DNA of 42,656 nucleotides from an uncultured Butyrivibrio sp. Its GTDB lineage: Bacteria; Bacillota; Clostridia; Lachnospirales; Lachnospiraceae. Below the pieces are notes generated by a model, which saw only the letters and a list, made by a program, of their open reading frames with translations, searched no databases and was not told where the DNA came from. Shown here one piece after another: positions 25,954 through 36,189 of the stretch. The stretch lies in contig CAMENP010000021.1 of the NCBI GenBank assembly GCA_945928575.1, positions 1-42,656 of the forward strand. Reading direction: 5' to 3'. The position numbers and the translations under genes are program-made. How positions within the stretch are numbered: position 1 is the stretch's first letter; every line of letters begins with the position of its first letter.

Positions 25954-28236
25954 TTATTGTAAGTTATTCAGCTTATCCACAGCGTCTTCGATTTCTGCCG
26001 GTGTTATAACCGCTTTGGCAAAAGGTATCACCGCATGTATCGGAAGATTCTCAAGCATTGCGTCATTCATCTCATTAGAGATTGCCTCAAGCGCTCCGTC
26101 GCTCTGTGAACTTAATTCACCCTCAAAATAAGCCTGATAAAGATGTGAAACCGCTGCCCTTGCATTATCATCCTTAAAAATGTCACCCATCGTCGTGTCG
26201 ACCGTGTAGTGCATCGGAAGTTTCTTATCCTGAATATACTCTATCTCGGAAACAAGTTCTATTTCAGCAGATGATTTTGCCGCCATTATCTGATATTTAC
26301 CGCTATGGGCAAACCAGCCCTTAATTCGCGGTTCATAATAAGCAAATGCTCTCATATCAAGTTCCATTGTGACTGTTTTGGTCTGACCCGGCTCAAGAAA
26401 TACCTTTGTAAAATTCTTAAGTTCTTTTTCCGGTCTTGTAACCGTCGGTTCCATATCGGCAACATATATCTGTACAACTTCCTTGCCCGCTGTTTTACCG
26501 GTATTGGTAATGTCAACAGAAACTGTTATCCTGCTGTCATCATTCATTGTTGTATTTGATAATACAAGGTTTGAATATTTGAATGTAGTATATGACAATC
26601 CATATCCAAACGGGAACTGAACCGGCATTTTTTTCTTATCATAATAACGGTATCCCACAAAAAGTCCTTCGCTGTATGACACTGCATCTCCGTCACCGAA
26701 TCCCGTAAGGAATGAAGGGTTGTCCTCCAACTTATATGGGAATGTCTCTGCAAGTTTCGCGCTTGGGTTTACCCTACCGAAAAGTATGTCACACTGTGCA
26801 CCTCCGACAGCCTCCCCACCGAGATATGACTCAAGAACGCCTTTTACATCATCGATCCAAGGCATATCAATCGGTGAACCGTTATGAAGAACAACTACAA
26901 CATTTGGCTGCACCTTGGCGATTTCGCTTATAAGATGATTCTGGCTCTCCGGCATGTGCATATGTTTTCTGTCAAAGCCTTCAGATTCAAATGCATCCGG
27001 AAGACCCGCAAAAATGACCGCAACATCCGACTCTTGCGCTAATTTCACTGCCTGTGCCTCAAGTTCGTCATCTATTACATCTTCAGCATCATCAAATCCC
27101 TGTGCATATGTCACGCAGTCAATGTTCTGTGCCGCAACTTCATCCATTGCCGATGTAACCTTAATACAATCAATATGCGAACTTCCACCGCCCTGGAAAC
27201 GCGGTTTTGCAGCGTATTTACCGATAAATGCTATTTTCTTATCCATTGAAAGCGGAAGAATATCGTCCTCATTCTTAAGAAGGACTATTGTCTCCTCTGC
27301 TATCATTCTTGACTTATCATGTTCGTCATCCCAGTTAACCTTGATTGATGGATTATGTTTCTCTACAGCCTTATATACTATATTAAGAATTCTCTCACAT
27401 GTTGTATCAAGAACTTTTTCATCGAGTGTGCCGTTCTTTACAGCGTCAACAATGAGTGCATCTCTCACACCCTTTGAGCCCGGCATTTCAAGATCCAGTC
27501 CTGCCTTGACACCCGCAACACGGTCACCGACCGCACCCCAGTCACTCATGACGAATCCGTCAAATCCGCTTTCTCCGCGAAGAAAATCTGTCATAAGCTC
27601 ATGATTTTCTCCGACGTATTTGCCATTTACTTTATTATAAGAACTCATAACCGTCCATGGTTTGGATTTCTTAATTGCATTTTCAAATACGGCAAGATAA
27701 ATCTCATGCAGCGCTCTTTCATCAATGGAAGCACTTACCGACATTCTTCTTGTTTCCTGATTATTTGCCATAAAATGTTTGATACTTGTGCCGACACCCA
27801 TGCTCTGGACACCGTTAATATGGGATGCCGCAATCTCAGATGCGAGATACGGATCTTCGGAATAATATTCGAAATTACGTCCGCAAAGAGGCGAACGTTT
27901 GATATTTACCGCAGGTCCGAGTAATACGGATACATTTTCCGACTGACATTCTGTTCCGAGCGCCTTTCCCATTTCATAAATTAAATCCCTGTTAAATGAG
28001 GTTGCTGCTCCGCATCCTGCCGGGAAACAAACCGCCTTGATACTGTCATTCACTCCGAGATTGTCACCGTTCTCATCCTGTTTACGTAAACCGTGAGGGC
28101 CATCAGATACCATTATTTTCGGTATTCCGAGACGTTCCACGGCTTTGGTATGCCAGAAGTCTTCGCCCGAACACATTCCGGCTTTTTCCTCAAGTGTCAT
28201 TGCAGCAACAATTTCTTTGATTTTTGCCATTTCCAT
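25954..28236 (-). CDS. Glycoside hydrolase family 3, beta-glucosidase-like
   Basis: The 760-residue enzyme should release sugars from oligosaccharide ends with retention of configuration. The catalytic nucleophile is Asp232 in VMSDWGA. The KHF motif (about 153-155) and GRNFEYYSEDPYL (119-131) line the active site. A second alpha/beta domain covers about 330-540, and a fibronectin III-like domain follows, with DITNTGKTAGKEVVQIYVAD. The last 120 residues extend beyond the usual end. No signal peptide is present, so it probably acts on imported oligosaccharides. Substrate specificity (glucoside, xyloside or other) cannot be told. The ATG has AGGAGG eight bases upstream. The gene lies just behind rnpB. 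Confidence 0.92.
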   Translation of the reverse strand: MEMAKIKEIVAAMTLEEKAGMCSGEDFWHTKAVERLGIPKIMVSDGPHGLRKQDENGDNLGVNDSIKAVCFPAGCGAATSFNRDLIYEMGKALGTECQSENVSVLLGPAVNIKRSPLCGRNFEYYSEDPYLASEIAASHINGVQSMGVGTSIKHFMANNQETRRMSVSASIDERALHEIYLAVFENAIKKSKPWTVMSSYNKVNGKYVGENHELMTDFLRGESGFDGFVMSDWGAVGDRVAGVKAGLDLEMPGSKGVRDALIVDAVKNGTLDEKVLDTTCERILNIVYKAVEKHNPSIKVNWDDEHDKSRMIAEETIVLLKNEDDILPLSMDKKIAFIGKYAAKPRFQGGGSSHIDCIKVTSAMDEVAAQNIDCVTYAQGFDDAEDVIDDELEAQAVKLAQESDVAVIFAGLPDAFESEGFDRKHMHMPESQNHLISEIAKVQPNVVVVLHNGSPIDMPWIDDVKGVLESYLGGEAVGGAQCDILFGRVNPSAKLAETFPYKLEDNPSFLTGFGDGDAVSYSEGLFVGYRYYDKKKMPVQFPFGYGLSYTTFKYSNLVLSNTTMNDDSRITVSVDITNTGKTAGKEVVQIYVADMEPTVTRPEKELKNFTKVFLEPGQTKTVTMELDMRAFAYYEPRIKGWFAHSGKYQIMAAKSSAEIELVSEIEYIQDKKLPMHYTVDTTMGDIFKDDNARAAVSHLYQAYFEGELSSQSDGALEAISNEMNDAMLENLPIHAVIPFAKAVITPAEIEDAVDKLNNLQ

Positions 28237-28301
28237 AATCGTTTCCTCCTGCGATATGTATTGTATTAAATTATATTCAAAATTATATATAAACCATATA
28301 A

Positions 28302-28639
28302 ACCAGTGGACCTGTAAGCCGGGTTATGTCTTGAATGGTCATCTATCTAGTCCTGCCGTTACCGGCAGGCTCAAGCAACCTACCTGAAGCTGGCGGGCCA
28401 CGTCATCGCTTCTGTTTGGTCTTGCTTCGGATGGGGTTTACATGTGCCTTCTGCGTTACCGCAGAAGCGGTAGTCTCTTAAGCTGCCCTTCCACCCTTAC
28501 CGGTCATACAACCGGCGGTATATTTCTGTTGCACTGGCCTTGGAGTCACCTCCACCGGACGTTATCCGGCATCCTGCCCTGTGAAGCCCGGACTTTCCTC
28601 ACCTGCATAATTGCAGCCGCGACCATCCGGCCCACTGAT
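28302..28639 (-). ncRNA. rnpB: RNase P RNA, bacterial type A
   Basis: The minus strand carries the conserved core of RNase P RNA. GAGGAAAGTCCGGGCT lies near the 5' end, followed by a CACAGGGCAGGATGCCGG block, GTGCAACAGAAA, AGACTACCGCTT and ACATGTAAACCCC. The 5' end (CAGTGGGCCGG) and the 3' end (GGTCCACTG) pair to form helix P1, which fixes the limits to within a few bases at about 338 nt. The layout is type A, as expected for Clostridia rather than Bacilli. This catalytic RNA trims the 5' ends of tRNA precursors. A TAATAT -10-like box lies about 5-10 bases upstream. Confidence 0.95.
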
Positions 28640-28654
28640 CTATATTAGGTTTAT

Positions 28655-30274
28655 TTACACATTAAAACAGCTTCCCCCGATAAATTCCCTTGCAATGGAA
28701 TTAATCGGAATGAAGTCATTCGGTATACCGAGGAAATAGTCAAGAAACTTAATAAGTCTGTTGGCTTCCGGATATTCCGGTTCATCCCGGCCGATACCGA
28801 AAAGTAGTGGTTCCGCATATTGCTTTAACAGTGCAAGCTCATATATGAGTGCGGAATTGAACATAACGTCCGCTTCTTCCTGAAAAGGAAATATATTCTC
28901 TTCTTCACCTTTTCTTACCGAAGGCCACATTGCTATGGTCTTCTTTGCCGATGTTCCTCTTGTACGGGCATCTCTTACAATTCTTCTTAAGAGTCTGCCG
29001 TCCGTTGTCGGAATCCTGTTATGTTCATCTATATTTAACTGGGTGAGAGCACTCAGATAAATCTTAAATTTGCTTTCCTTCGGAAGTGAATATGACAAAC
29101 GGTCGTTCAGTCCGTGTATACCCTCTATAACGAGAACATCACTCGGTCCGAGTTTCTTATAATCGCCGTTATATTCACGCTTGCCCAATTTGAAATTGAA
29201 TGATGGCAGTTCAACCCTTTCACCTTTTAAAAGTGCGGTCATATCCTTGTTAAACTGCTCTATATCAAGTGCTTCAAGGCACTCAAAATTGTAATCGCCG
29301 TTCTCGTCCTTAGGTGTAAATTCCCTGTCAACGAAATAATTATCAAGCGATATCTGATGCGGTCTCATGCCGTGTGCCCGCAGCTGTATCGCAAGGCGGT
29401 ATGATGTGGTCGTCTTACCGGAAGATGACGGTCCCGCTATCATAATAAACTTCTTGGAAGAATCCTCCGCTATTTTCTGTGCAATATCGGCAAGTTTCTT
29501 TTCCTGAAGTGCCTCCTGCACAAGTATAAGTTCCTTGATACCTCCGGAAACTATAGTCTCATTCAGATCGCCCACCGTCTCCACACCAAGCATTCTGCAC
29601 CAGTCGGTTGCCTCATCAAGCACCTTAAAAAGCTTATTCTGCGGTGCAAATTCCGGAATTTCTTTCGTATTCTCAACCGTCGGAAACTGAATTACAAAAC
29701 CCTTATCATAAAGGAACAGGTCGTAATACTGTATGTATCCGCTTGACGGCACCATATATCCATAGTAATAATCCTCAAATCCGTCGAGTCTGTATACGTT
29801 GACAGTCGAACTCTTTCTGTACCTGAAAAGCTTTTCCTTATCATACATTCCGTGATTGCCGAAATGCTTTACGGCTTCATCTTTCGGAATTGTATGCTTT
29901 ATTATCGGCATATCGGCATCAACGATTTCTTTCATACGCACTTTAACCCTGCTTATAAAATCATCATCAATTACGACATTTCCTTTAACAGTACAATAAT
30001 ATCCCTTGCTGAGTGAAAATTCAACCTTAACTCTCTCAATATCCGCATGTCCGTAAACATCGTATATCGCTTTGAGCATGATCAACGTCGCACTTCTCTT
30101 ATATGTAAGCATTCCATCACTCTGTGCTGTTGTAATATATTCTATTTGAGAATCCGGATATATTTTCTTCCACAATTCACACAACTTGCCGTTCACTCTG
30201 GCTAATACGATTTTGTCCTTATATTCCGGCTGTGCCTTATCAGCCAGTTCTTTTAATAAAATCTTCTCTTCCAT
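28655..30274 (-). CDS. Uridine-kinase-like nucleoside kinase with N-terminal ThrRS/TGS-like region
   Basis: The 539-residue protein fuses an N-terminal region of about 270 residues, resembling the editing and TGS portion of threonyl-tRNA synthetase, to a phosphoribulokinase/uridine kinase domain. The P-loop IAGPSSSGKTT lies near residue 285. It is followed by SLDNYFVDRE and VIEGIHGLND, both typical of uridine kinases, and by the RLLRRIVRDARTRG segment. It should phosphorylate a nucleoside with ATP or GTP in pyrimidine salvage; the exact substrate is uncertain. I chose the ATG at 30274, with AAAGGGGG upstream, over the frame start at 30313. It follows the NIF3-family gene by 13 bases and ends 15 bases before rnpB. 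Confidence 0.87.
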   Translation of the reverse strand: MEEKILLKELADKAQPEYKDKIVLARVNGKLCELWKKIYPDSQIEYITTAQSDGMLTYKRSATLIMLKAIYDVYGHADIERVKVEFSLSKGYYCTVKGNVVIDDDFISRVKVRMKEIVDADMPIIKHTIPKDEAVKHFGNHGMYDKEKLFRYRKSSTVNVYRLDGFEDYYYGYMVPSSGYIQYYDLFLYDKGFVIQFPTVENTKEIPEFAPQNKLFKVLDEATDWCRMLGVETVGDLNETIVSGGIKELILVQEALQEKKLADIAQKIAEDSSKKFIMIAGPSSSGKTTTSYRLAIQLRAHGMRPHQISLDNYFVDREFTPKDENGDYNFECLEALDIEQFNKDMTALLKGERVELPSFNFKLGKREYNGDYKKLGPSDVLVIEGIHGLNDRLSYSLPKESKFKIYLSALTQLNIDEHNRIPTTDGRLLRRIVRDARTRGTSAKKTIAMWPSVRKGEEENIFPFQEEADVMFNSALIYELALLKQYAEPLLFGIGRDEPEYPEANRLIKFLDYFLGIPNDFIPINSIAREFIGGSCFNV

Positions 30275-30287
30275 CTTATTGCCCCCT

Positions 30288-31061
30288 TTAGATAAAATGC
30301 TGCGGATTGTCATAAGACATCCCGGCTATCTCTATATTATCTGTATTTTTCTTAAGATATTCCATTATCTCATCTATAAAAATATGTTCAATGCCATAAT
30401 GTCCTGCATCAATAATACATAAACCTTCGGCCACGGCATCCGCTGCAACATGATACGACATATCTCCGGTTATCAGCACCTTGGCACCCTGTTTTAATGC
30501 CGTTTCCGTATATTCTTTGCCGGATCCGGGACAAATTGATACTTTATCAATCACCTTTAATTCGTCTCCGTAAAATATCACATGCGAAAGTCCGAATTTT
30601 TCTTTTACCAGCCCGCACAGATCTGCCGCCGTCATGCTATGCTCCAGACGGCCGGTTCTGCCTATTCCCTCGCCGTCACATACTTCCTCAAGAACATCAT
30701 CTTCTGACATTGAAAGTCTTGATGCCGCCGCATGTGCCATTCCTCCGACGCAGTCATAATTGGTATGCATGCAATACGCATTTATTCCGTTTTCGATAAG
30801 CCGCATTATGCGTCTTCCGGTGATATTATCATCATTGATCTGCTTTATTCCGTGAAAAATAAGCGGATGATGTGACACTATCATATCGGCATTTATCTCG
30901 ATTGCCCTGTCAATTGCCGCATCGTCTATATCAAGTGCTACAAGTATTGTATTGATTTCGTTATCTTTATGGCCGACATGCATTCCCACATTATCCCAGT
31001 CACATGCATATTTTACCGGGCTGAGTTTTTTAAGAAGTCCTGCTATATTCTCAGCATTCAT
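30288..31061 (-). CDS. NIF3-family dinuclear metal-centre protein
   Basis: The 257-residue protein belongs to the Nif3/DUF34 family, which forms a toroidal hexamer with two metal ions per subunit. GTP cyclohydrolase-like or metallochaperone roles have been proposed, without consensus. Metal-ligand regions are visible as DWDNVGMHVG (about 21-30), VSHHPLIFHG (about 64-73) and DAGHYGIEHIF near the C terminus. The start at 31061 overlaps the trmK stop by 11 bases and has GGAAGGA upstream. trmK next to NIF3 downstream of rpoD is a widespread Firmicute arrangement. Confidence 0.92.
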   Translation of the reverse strand: MNAENIAGLLKKLSPVKYACDWDNVGMHVGHKDNEINTILVALDIDDAAIDRAIEINADMIVSHHPLIFHGIKQINDDNITGRRIMRLIENGINAYCMHTNYDCVGGMAHAAASRLSMSEDDVLEEVCDGEGIGRTGRLEHSMTAADLCGLVKEKFGLSHVIFYGDELKVIDKVSICPGSGKEYTETALKQGAKVLITGDMSYHVAADAVAEGLCIIDAGHYGIEHIFIDEIMEYLKKNTDNIEIAGMSYDNPQHFI

Positions 31062-31737
31062 ATAAATGAAGTCCTTCCTTAATGATATCAATATCTGACT
31101 TTATTTCTTTCATTCTTGCTTTCTGGCTGTCCAGTCCCTTAAGGATCGCTGATTTTTTGGAAAGTTCATTCTCAAGATACTGTCTAAGGACAGGATCTCG
31201 AGAGGCAAGAAGCACGCTACCGTATCTGTACTCACATTCACTAGGATTCCGGTTATTCTCCGGCCTGTACACTGCCTTCATCACAACATAATACTTTCCG
31301 TCATCAATGACCATATGCTCGTCAATAATCATCATTCCTTCATCATGAAGAAAATGTCTTACAACATCCCAGTCTGAATGCGGTGACAGGATCAGTTCTT
31401 TAAGGCTGCGGACTTTATCCATGTCATCCTTAAGAATGCGAACCGTAAGGAGTCCACCCATTCCCGAAATGATAACCGTATCCGCCTCGCCGGAACCGAG
31501 TTCCCTAAGTCCGTCCGAAAGTCTTGTACTTACCTGTTCTTCAACATTATTAAGTGAAATATTTCTTCTGGCTGTCGAAAGTGGTCCTTCATTGACATCC
31601 ATTGCAATCACATGGGGTGAAATCCCATGTGATGCAAGATATATCGGTATGTATCCGTGGTCTGTACCAACATCAGCCACGATATTTCCGGAAGTTACAC
31701 AATCAGCAACTGTTTTAAGTCTCTTTGATAAATTCAT
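31051..31737 (-). CDS. trmK: tRNA (adenine22-N1)-methyltransferase TrmK
   Basis: The 228-residue cytoplasmic enzyme methylates N1 of adenine 22 in tRNA using S-adenosylmethionine. The SAM-binding motif is VADVGTDHGYIPIYL (about 20-34), followed by AMDVNEGPL and the catalytic-region SGMGG (about 90-94). A C-terminal coiled-coil tail of about 60 residues (ELSKKSAILKGLDSQKARM) is typical. The ATG overlaps the rpoD stop as TAATG. Confidence 0.93.
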   Translation of the reverse strand: MNLSKRLKTVADCVTSGNIVADVGTDHGYIPIYLASHGISPHVIAMDVNEGPLSTARRNISLNNVEEQVSTRLSDGLRELGSGEADTVIISGMGGLLTVRILKDDMDKVRSLKELILSPHSDWDVVRHFLHDEGMMIIDEHMVIDDGKYYVVMKAVYRPENNRNPSECEYRYGSVLLASRDPVLRQYLENELSKKSAILKGLDSQKARMKEIKSDIDIIKEGLHLYEC

Positions 31738-32855
31738 TAGTCAAGATAATCCTTTAACTTACGGCTTCTGCTAGGGTGTCTTAATTTTCTTAACGCTTTG
31801 GCCTCTATCTGTCTGATACGTTCTCTGGTTACATTAAATTCCTTGCCGACTTCCTCGAGTGTTCTGGCTCTTCCGTCATCAAGTCCGAATCTTAATTTAA
31901 GTACTTTCTGCTCACGGTCAGTGAGTGTTGACAGTACTTCATCCAACTGTTCCTTGAGTAATGTGAAAGCAGCAGCCTCTGCCGGTACAGGAACATTATC
32001 ATCCTGTATAAAGTCTCCGAGGTGGCTGTCTTCCTCTTCACCGATAGGTGTCTCAAGTGATACCGGTTCCTGTGAAATCTTAAGTATTTCACGCACTCTG
32101 TCCACAGGCATGTCCATCTGTGCCGCAATTTCCTGCGGAGTCGGTTCACGTCCGAGCTCCTGAAGTAACTGACGTGAAACCCTGATAAGTTTATTGATGG
32201 TCTCAACCATATGAACCGGTATTCTTATGGTTCTTGCCTGATCTGCTATTGCTCTGGTTATTGCCTGTCTTATCCACCATGTAGCATATGTTGAAAACTT
32301 ATAACCTTTACGGTAATCGAATTTCTCGACTGCCTTGATAAGTCCGAGGTTACCCTCCTGGATAAGGTCAAGAAAAAGCATTCCTCTTCCTACATATCTC
32401 TTGGCAATACTTACGACAAGTCGTAAATTGGCTTCTGCAAGACGCTGCTTGGCATTAACATCTCCGAGTTCCATTCTCTTGGCGAGTTCAATTTCTTCAT
32501 CAGCTGAAAGAAGCGGAACCTTACCTATTTCTTTAAGGTACATTCTTACGGGATCCTCAATGCTTACGCCATCCGGCACGGACAAATCTATATTTTCTAC
32601 ATCTATGTCGTCTTCGTTATCAAGTATTACATCATCATCCGGTGCCTCGTCATCCTCATCGGTTGTTCTGAGTGTGTCGATATTATTAGCCTCCAGAAAT
32701 TCGAATATTTTGTCCATCTTATCTGCGTCAAGATCCATATCGCTGAACATATCCGTAATTTCCTGATATTCAAGAACATTTTTCTTTTTCTTGGCAAGAG
32801 CCAGCAAATCCTTCAGCTTCTCACTGAATTTTTCCATGTTTTCATCCATCAACAT
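31737..32855 (-). CDS. rpoD: Primary RNA polymerase sigma factor RpoD (SigA)
   Basis: The 372-residue protein is the housekeeping sigma-70 factor. Region 1.2 contains [21 protein letters not shown]. Region 2 has [28 protein letters not shown] and [22 protein letters not shown], which melt and recognise the -10 box. Region 3 follows, and region 4 carries the -35-recognising helix-turn-helix [22 protein letters not shown]. An acidic stretch (about residues 60-90) replaces the long region 1.1 of proteobacteria. Start choice is uncertain: GGAAGG abuts the ATG at 32861 but is well spaced for 32855, and later ATGs exist at 32849 and 32837. It follows dnaG in the classical order. Confidence 0.96.
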   Translation of the reverse strand: MLMDENMEKFSEKLKDLLALAKKKKNVLEYQEITDMFSDMDLDADKMDKIFEFLEANNIDTLRTTDEDDEAPDDDVILDNEDDIDVENIDLSVPDGVSIEDPVRMYLKEIGKVPLLSADEEIELAKRMELGDVNAKQRLAEANLRLVVSIAKRYVGRGMLFLDLIQEGNLGLIKAVEKFDYRKGYKFSTYATWWIRQAITRAIADQARTIRIPVHMVETINKLIRVSRQLLQELGREPTPQEIAAQMDMPVDRVREILKISQEPVSLETPIGEEEDSHLGDFIQDDNVPVPAEAAAFTLLKEQLDEVLSTLTDREQKVLKLRFGLDDGRARTLEEVGKEFNVTRERIRQIEAKALRKLRHPSRSRKLKDYLD

Positions 32856-32889
32856 GTCCATCCTTCCATAGTTAATTTTAGTTTGTCCT

Positions 32890-34647
32890 CTATTTAAGTG
32901 AAATATGCAGGTTCTTAAGTCCTGCCTGTTCTGCTATTATCTTCTGCAGCTCATTAAGATCGGCTGCCGACCTGCTTCTCAATTCCAGACTGTTGCGCCT
33001 AATATTGATAACAGCTTCATTAAGTGCTTTCTCTCTGTCTGACTCAAGTGCTGAATCATCAAGAATGTTTGTATTAAGAATCATCGCTGCATCGCGCTGT
33101 CTCTCATCATCTTCAAAACGGTTAAGTATCGCTGCGGGATTGAATCTGCCTTCTTCAAGCTGTGCAAACATCATGCCTGCAAGTTCTTTATATAACGGTT
33201 CCGTAAAATCCTCCGGTGTAAGATATCCTCTCACAGCCTTATATATATCAGGATTATCACATATCCATGTAAGAATCATTCTCTGGGATTTATGTACGCC
33301 ATCATCTTTGGCTTTGGCACGATCCGTTACATTAACTGTCTGCCGCTCTCTTCCAGCCGTTGTTGCAGCTGCCGATCTTGCCACTAATTTTCTCAGGCTG
33401 TCCGGACTTACAAAATATCTGGCTGCAACGGCCTCAAGGTAATTATTTCTCTCTATTTCTTCTTCAAAGTCCGTGAGTCTTCTTGCTACGGCACCCATAA
33501 ATGCTGTTTTACCGTCCGGATCGTTGATGTCATAATCTCTTTCCATCATTCTGACTTCAAAAAGGAAACTGTTCTCTGCATTATCAATTCTCTCCTGAAA
33601 CGCCTCGCGTCCTTTGGCTTTGATAAATTCATCCGCATCCTTATGCGGCTGCATATTAATAACTCTGGTTCTAAGGCCCGCATCCCTGAAAATTCCTATG
33701 GCACGCAGCGCTGCCTTAACACCCGGTCCGTCACTGTCATAGCATATCAGAACATCCTTGACATAACGTTTGATCAACATCGCCTGTCCTGTCGTAAGCG
33801 CAGTTCCAAGCGAAGCCACCGCCTGTGTAAATCCCGCCTGATGCATTGATATCACGTCCATATATCCTTCACAGATTATTATATTATTTTTACGGGAGCT
33901 CTTGGCAATGTTGAGGCCGTAGAGATTACGTCCCTTGTCAAAAACACCTGTCTCGGGCGAATTAAGGTATTTAGGCTGTCCATCTCCCATAACACGTCCG
34001 CCGAAACCGATAACTTTATTATTGATATTCAATATAGGAAACATCACGCGGTTACGGAATCTGTCATGGACACCGCGCTCATCATATACAAAAAGGCCTG
34101 TTTCCTTAAGGATATCGTCGTTGCAGCCTTCTTTCTTAAGATATTGGTACAATGCATCCTTGCGCATTGACGAAAATCCAAGTCCAAACGACGTTACCGT
34201 CTTATCTTCCAACTCTCTCTTTGCAAAATAAGCTCTGGCCGCATCGCCATCCTTTGTTCCGAGAAGGTAATGAAAATATCTTGCTGCTTTGGCGTTAATT
34301 TCATATATGTTATTCTTAAGATCTGCCTCATGACGTTTCTCATCGCTCATCTCCATTTCGGGGATGTCTATTCCTGCCCTGTCGGCCAGCATCTTGGCCG
34401 CCTCCGGAAATGTAAGGCTGTCGTATTTCATAAGGAAAGAAAACACATTGCCTCCCTCTCCGCAGCCAAAGCAATAAAACATCTGCTTACCCGCCGACAC
34501 CGAAAAAGAAGGTGATTTTTCATTATGAAACGGGCAAAGTCCAAAATACGAACTGCCTTTTTTCTGTAATTTGACATATGACGAAATTACATCAACAATA
34601 TCATTACGCGATCTGATTTCTTCTATTAAATCATCCGAAAGATACAA
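32890..34647 (-). CDS. dnaG: DNA primase DnaG
   Basis: The 585-residue primase makes RNA primers for replication. The N-terminal CHC2 zinc ribbon uses Cys38, His41, Cys59 and Cys62. The TOPRIM catalytic core includes [16 protein letters not shown] and the acidic CYDSDGPG motif. The C-terminal 150 residues should bind the DnaB helicase. The start is TTG with AGAGGTAA upstream, and the N terminus ([21 protein letters not shown]) lines up with the family. It lies between dgt (20 bases upstream) and rpoD, the conserved macromolecular-synthesis arrangement. Confidence 0.96.
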   Translation of the reverse strand: MYLSDDLIEEIRSRNDIVDVISSYVKLQKKGSSYFGLCPFHNEKSPSFSVSAGKQMFYCFGCGEGGNVFSFLMKYDSLTFPEAAKMLADRAGIDIPEMEMSDEKRHEADLKNNIYEINAKAARYFHYLLGTKDGDAARAYFAKRELEDKTVTSFGLGFSSMRKDALYQYLKKEGCNDDILKETGLFVYDERGVHDRFRNRVMFPILNINNKVIGFGGRVMGDGQPKYLNSPETGVFDKGRNLYGLNIAKSSRKNNIIICEGYMDVISMHQAGFTQAVASLGTALTTGQAMLIKRYVKDVLICYDSDGPGVKAALRAIGIFRDAGLRTRVINMQPHKDADEFIKAKGREAFQERIDNAENSFLFEVRMMERDYDINDPDGKTAFMGAVARRLTDFEEEIERNNYLEAVAARYFVSPDSLRKLVARSAAATTAGRERQTVNVTDRAKAKDDGVHKSQRMILTWICDNPDIYKAVRGYLTPEDFTEPLYKELAGMMFAQLEEGRFNPAAILNRFEDDERQRDAAMILNTNILDDSALESDREKALNEAVINIRRNSLELRSRSAADLNELQKIIAEQAGLKNLHISLK

Positions 34648-34667
34648 TTCTTAATTACCTCTGTCAT

Positions 34668-35675
34668 CTATTTCTTCCATGAAACCGGAATGAATATTTT
34701 CTTAAATATATTAATTGCAAACTGGTCGCTCATTCCCGCTATGTAATCACATACCACACGCTCTTTGGATTCATTGTGCTGCTCTTCAATCGTGCGGAAA
34801 GCTGCAGGAATTTCTTCAAAGTGTTCGCAGAAATACCAATACATTTCTTTGAGCATCTTGCGTGCCTTGACCTCTTCGCTCTTAGCCATCGGATTGGTAT
34901 ATACACTGTCAAACATAAACTGTCTTAAATTTGTCATCGCATATCCCACATCTTCCGACATGAGGATATCGGGCTTATCCATACTTTCATTAATAACATC
35001 ATGAATTAATGTATTAAGCCTTTCCTTGGTAGAATTACCGAGTATCGCCGTTAATTCGGCCGGAAGATCATCCTCTGACAATATTCCTCCCCTGATCGCA
35101 TCATCTATATCGTGATTAATATATGCTATCTTATCCGATATACGGATTATCTTGCCCTCCATGGTAGACGGATGACCGCTCGTTCTGTGGTTAACTATCC
35201 CATCGCGGACTTCCTTGGTAAGGTTAAGTCCCTTTCCGTCCTTTTCGAGAAATTCCACAACACGGATACTCTGTTCATAATGTCTGAATCCGAAAGGGCA
35301 TATTTCATTAAGGACACGTTCACCGGCATGCCCGAACGGAGTATGACCGAGATCATGTCCGAGCGCAATCGCTTCGGTTAAATCTTCATTAAGGCGCAAA
35401 GCCCTTGCGATTGTCCTTCCTATCTGGGCAACCTCAAGAGTATGTGTAAGTCTTGTTCTGTAATGATCTCCTTCCGGAGACAGGAATACCTGCGTCTTAT
35501 GCTTTAATCTTCTGAACGATTTGCAATGAAGAATTCTGTCCTTATCACGCTGATATATAGTTCTGATATCGCACTCAGGTTCTTTCACATCGCGTCCCAT
35601 TGAGGAATCACTGAATGCTGCATAAGGACTGAAATGTTCCCTCTCCCAATGTTCCTGCATCTGTCTGATATCCAT
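34668..35675 (-). CDS. dgt: Deoxyguanosinetriphosphate triphosphohydrolase-like HD protein
   Basis: The 335-residue protein is a dNTP triphosphohydrolase of the HD superfamily. It splits dNTPs into deoxynucleosides and triphosphate and so adjusts nucleotide pools. The metal ligands appear as His78 in RLTHTLEVAQ and His107-Asp108 in GHDLGHTPFGHAGE; the distal Asp should lie in KIAYINHDIDDAIR. Family members upstream of dnaG are the rule in Clostridia. The ATG has AGAGG upstream. The 79-base gap to aroQ carries no obvious terminator. Confidence 0.93.
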   Translation of the reverse strand: MDIRQMQEHWEREHFSPYAAFSDSSMGRDVKEPECDIRTIYQRDKDRILHCKSFRRLKHKTQVFLSPEGDHYRTRLTHTLEVAQIGRTIARALRLNEDLTEAIALGHDLGHTPFGHAGERVLNEICPFGFRHYEQSIRVVEFLEKDGKGLNLTKEVRDGIVNHRTSGHPSTMEGKIIRISDKIAYINHDIDDAIRGGILSEDDLPAELTAILGNSTKERLNTLIHDVINESMDKPDILMSEDVGYAMTNLRQFMFDSVYTNPMAKSEEVKARKMLKEMYWYFCEHFEEIPAAFRTIEEQHNESKERVVCDYIAGMSDQFAINIFKKIFIPVSWKK

Positions 35676-35754
35676 ATTAACCTCTGATCCTAAAGCTGTG
35701 AAAAGTTCTCTCTATTCTAATTATTCTATGCCTTCTCCCGTAATCCTTTTTTTA

Positions 35755-36189
35755 TTATTCTGACAAAATCATATCGATTGCCATAAGATATCCGTCAAAT
35801 CCTTTTCCGATTATCTGCGCGGTACATGCCGGTTCCGTGACCGAAACATGCCTGAATTTTTCCCTGGAATTGACATCCGAAATATGCACCTCGATCTTTG
35901 GAAATGTTGTGACGGAAGCCAGTGCATCTCTTATCGCATAACTGTAATGTGTATAAGCTCCCGGATTTATTACTATCCCGGCCACATTTTCAAAATATGC
36001 CTCCTGGATCTTATCGATTATGGCGCCCTCATGATTACTCTGGAAACATTCAACTTCTATGCCCTTTGTCTTTGCATATTCTTCTATCATTCCCACAAGA
36101 TAGTTATAATCCCTGTCTCCGTATATATTTTTCTCACGTATTCCGAGAAAATTAAGATTCGGTCCGTTTATTACAAGTACTTTTTTCAA
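35755..36189 (-). CDS. aroQ: 3-dehydroquinate dehydratase, type II
   Basis: The 144-residue enzyme converts 3-dehydroquinate to 3-dehydroshikimate in the shikimate pathway. Signature stretches are INGPNLNFLGIRE (about 7-19, with Tyr24 as the likely catalytic Tyr of IYG), FQSNHEGAIID, INPGAYTHYSYAIRDAL with the catalytic His region, and VHISDVNSREKFR. The length is typical for the dodecameric type II enzymes. The start codon is TTG, overlapping the aroK stop within AATTGA, with AAGGAG eight bases upstream. Confidence 0.96.
   Translation of the reverse strand: MKKVLVINGPNLNFLGIREKNIYGDRDYNYLVGMIEEYAKTKGIEVECFQSNHEGAIIDKIQEAYFENVAGIVINPGAYTHYSYAIRDALASVTTFPKIEVHISDVNSREKFRHVSVTEPACTAQIIGKGFDGYLMAIDMILSE

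Noticed and set aside
26954-27604. Plus-strand open frame of 216 codons opposite the family 3 glycoside hydrolase
   Set aside because: It is antisense to catalytic sequence, low in complexity (Ser/Ala-rich) and unlike any family I recognise.
28302-28639. Short plus-strand open frames over the rnpB region
   Set aside because: The sequence matches the conserved core and end pairing of RNase P RNA on the minus strand; the frames are incidental.
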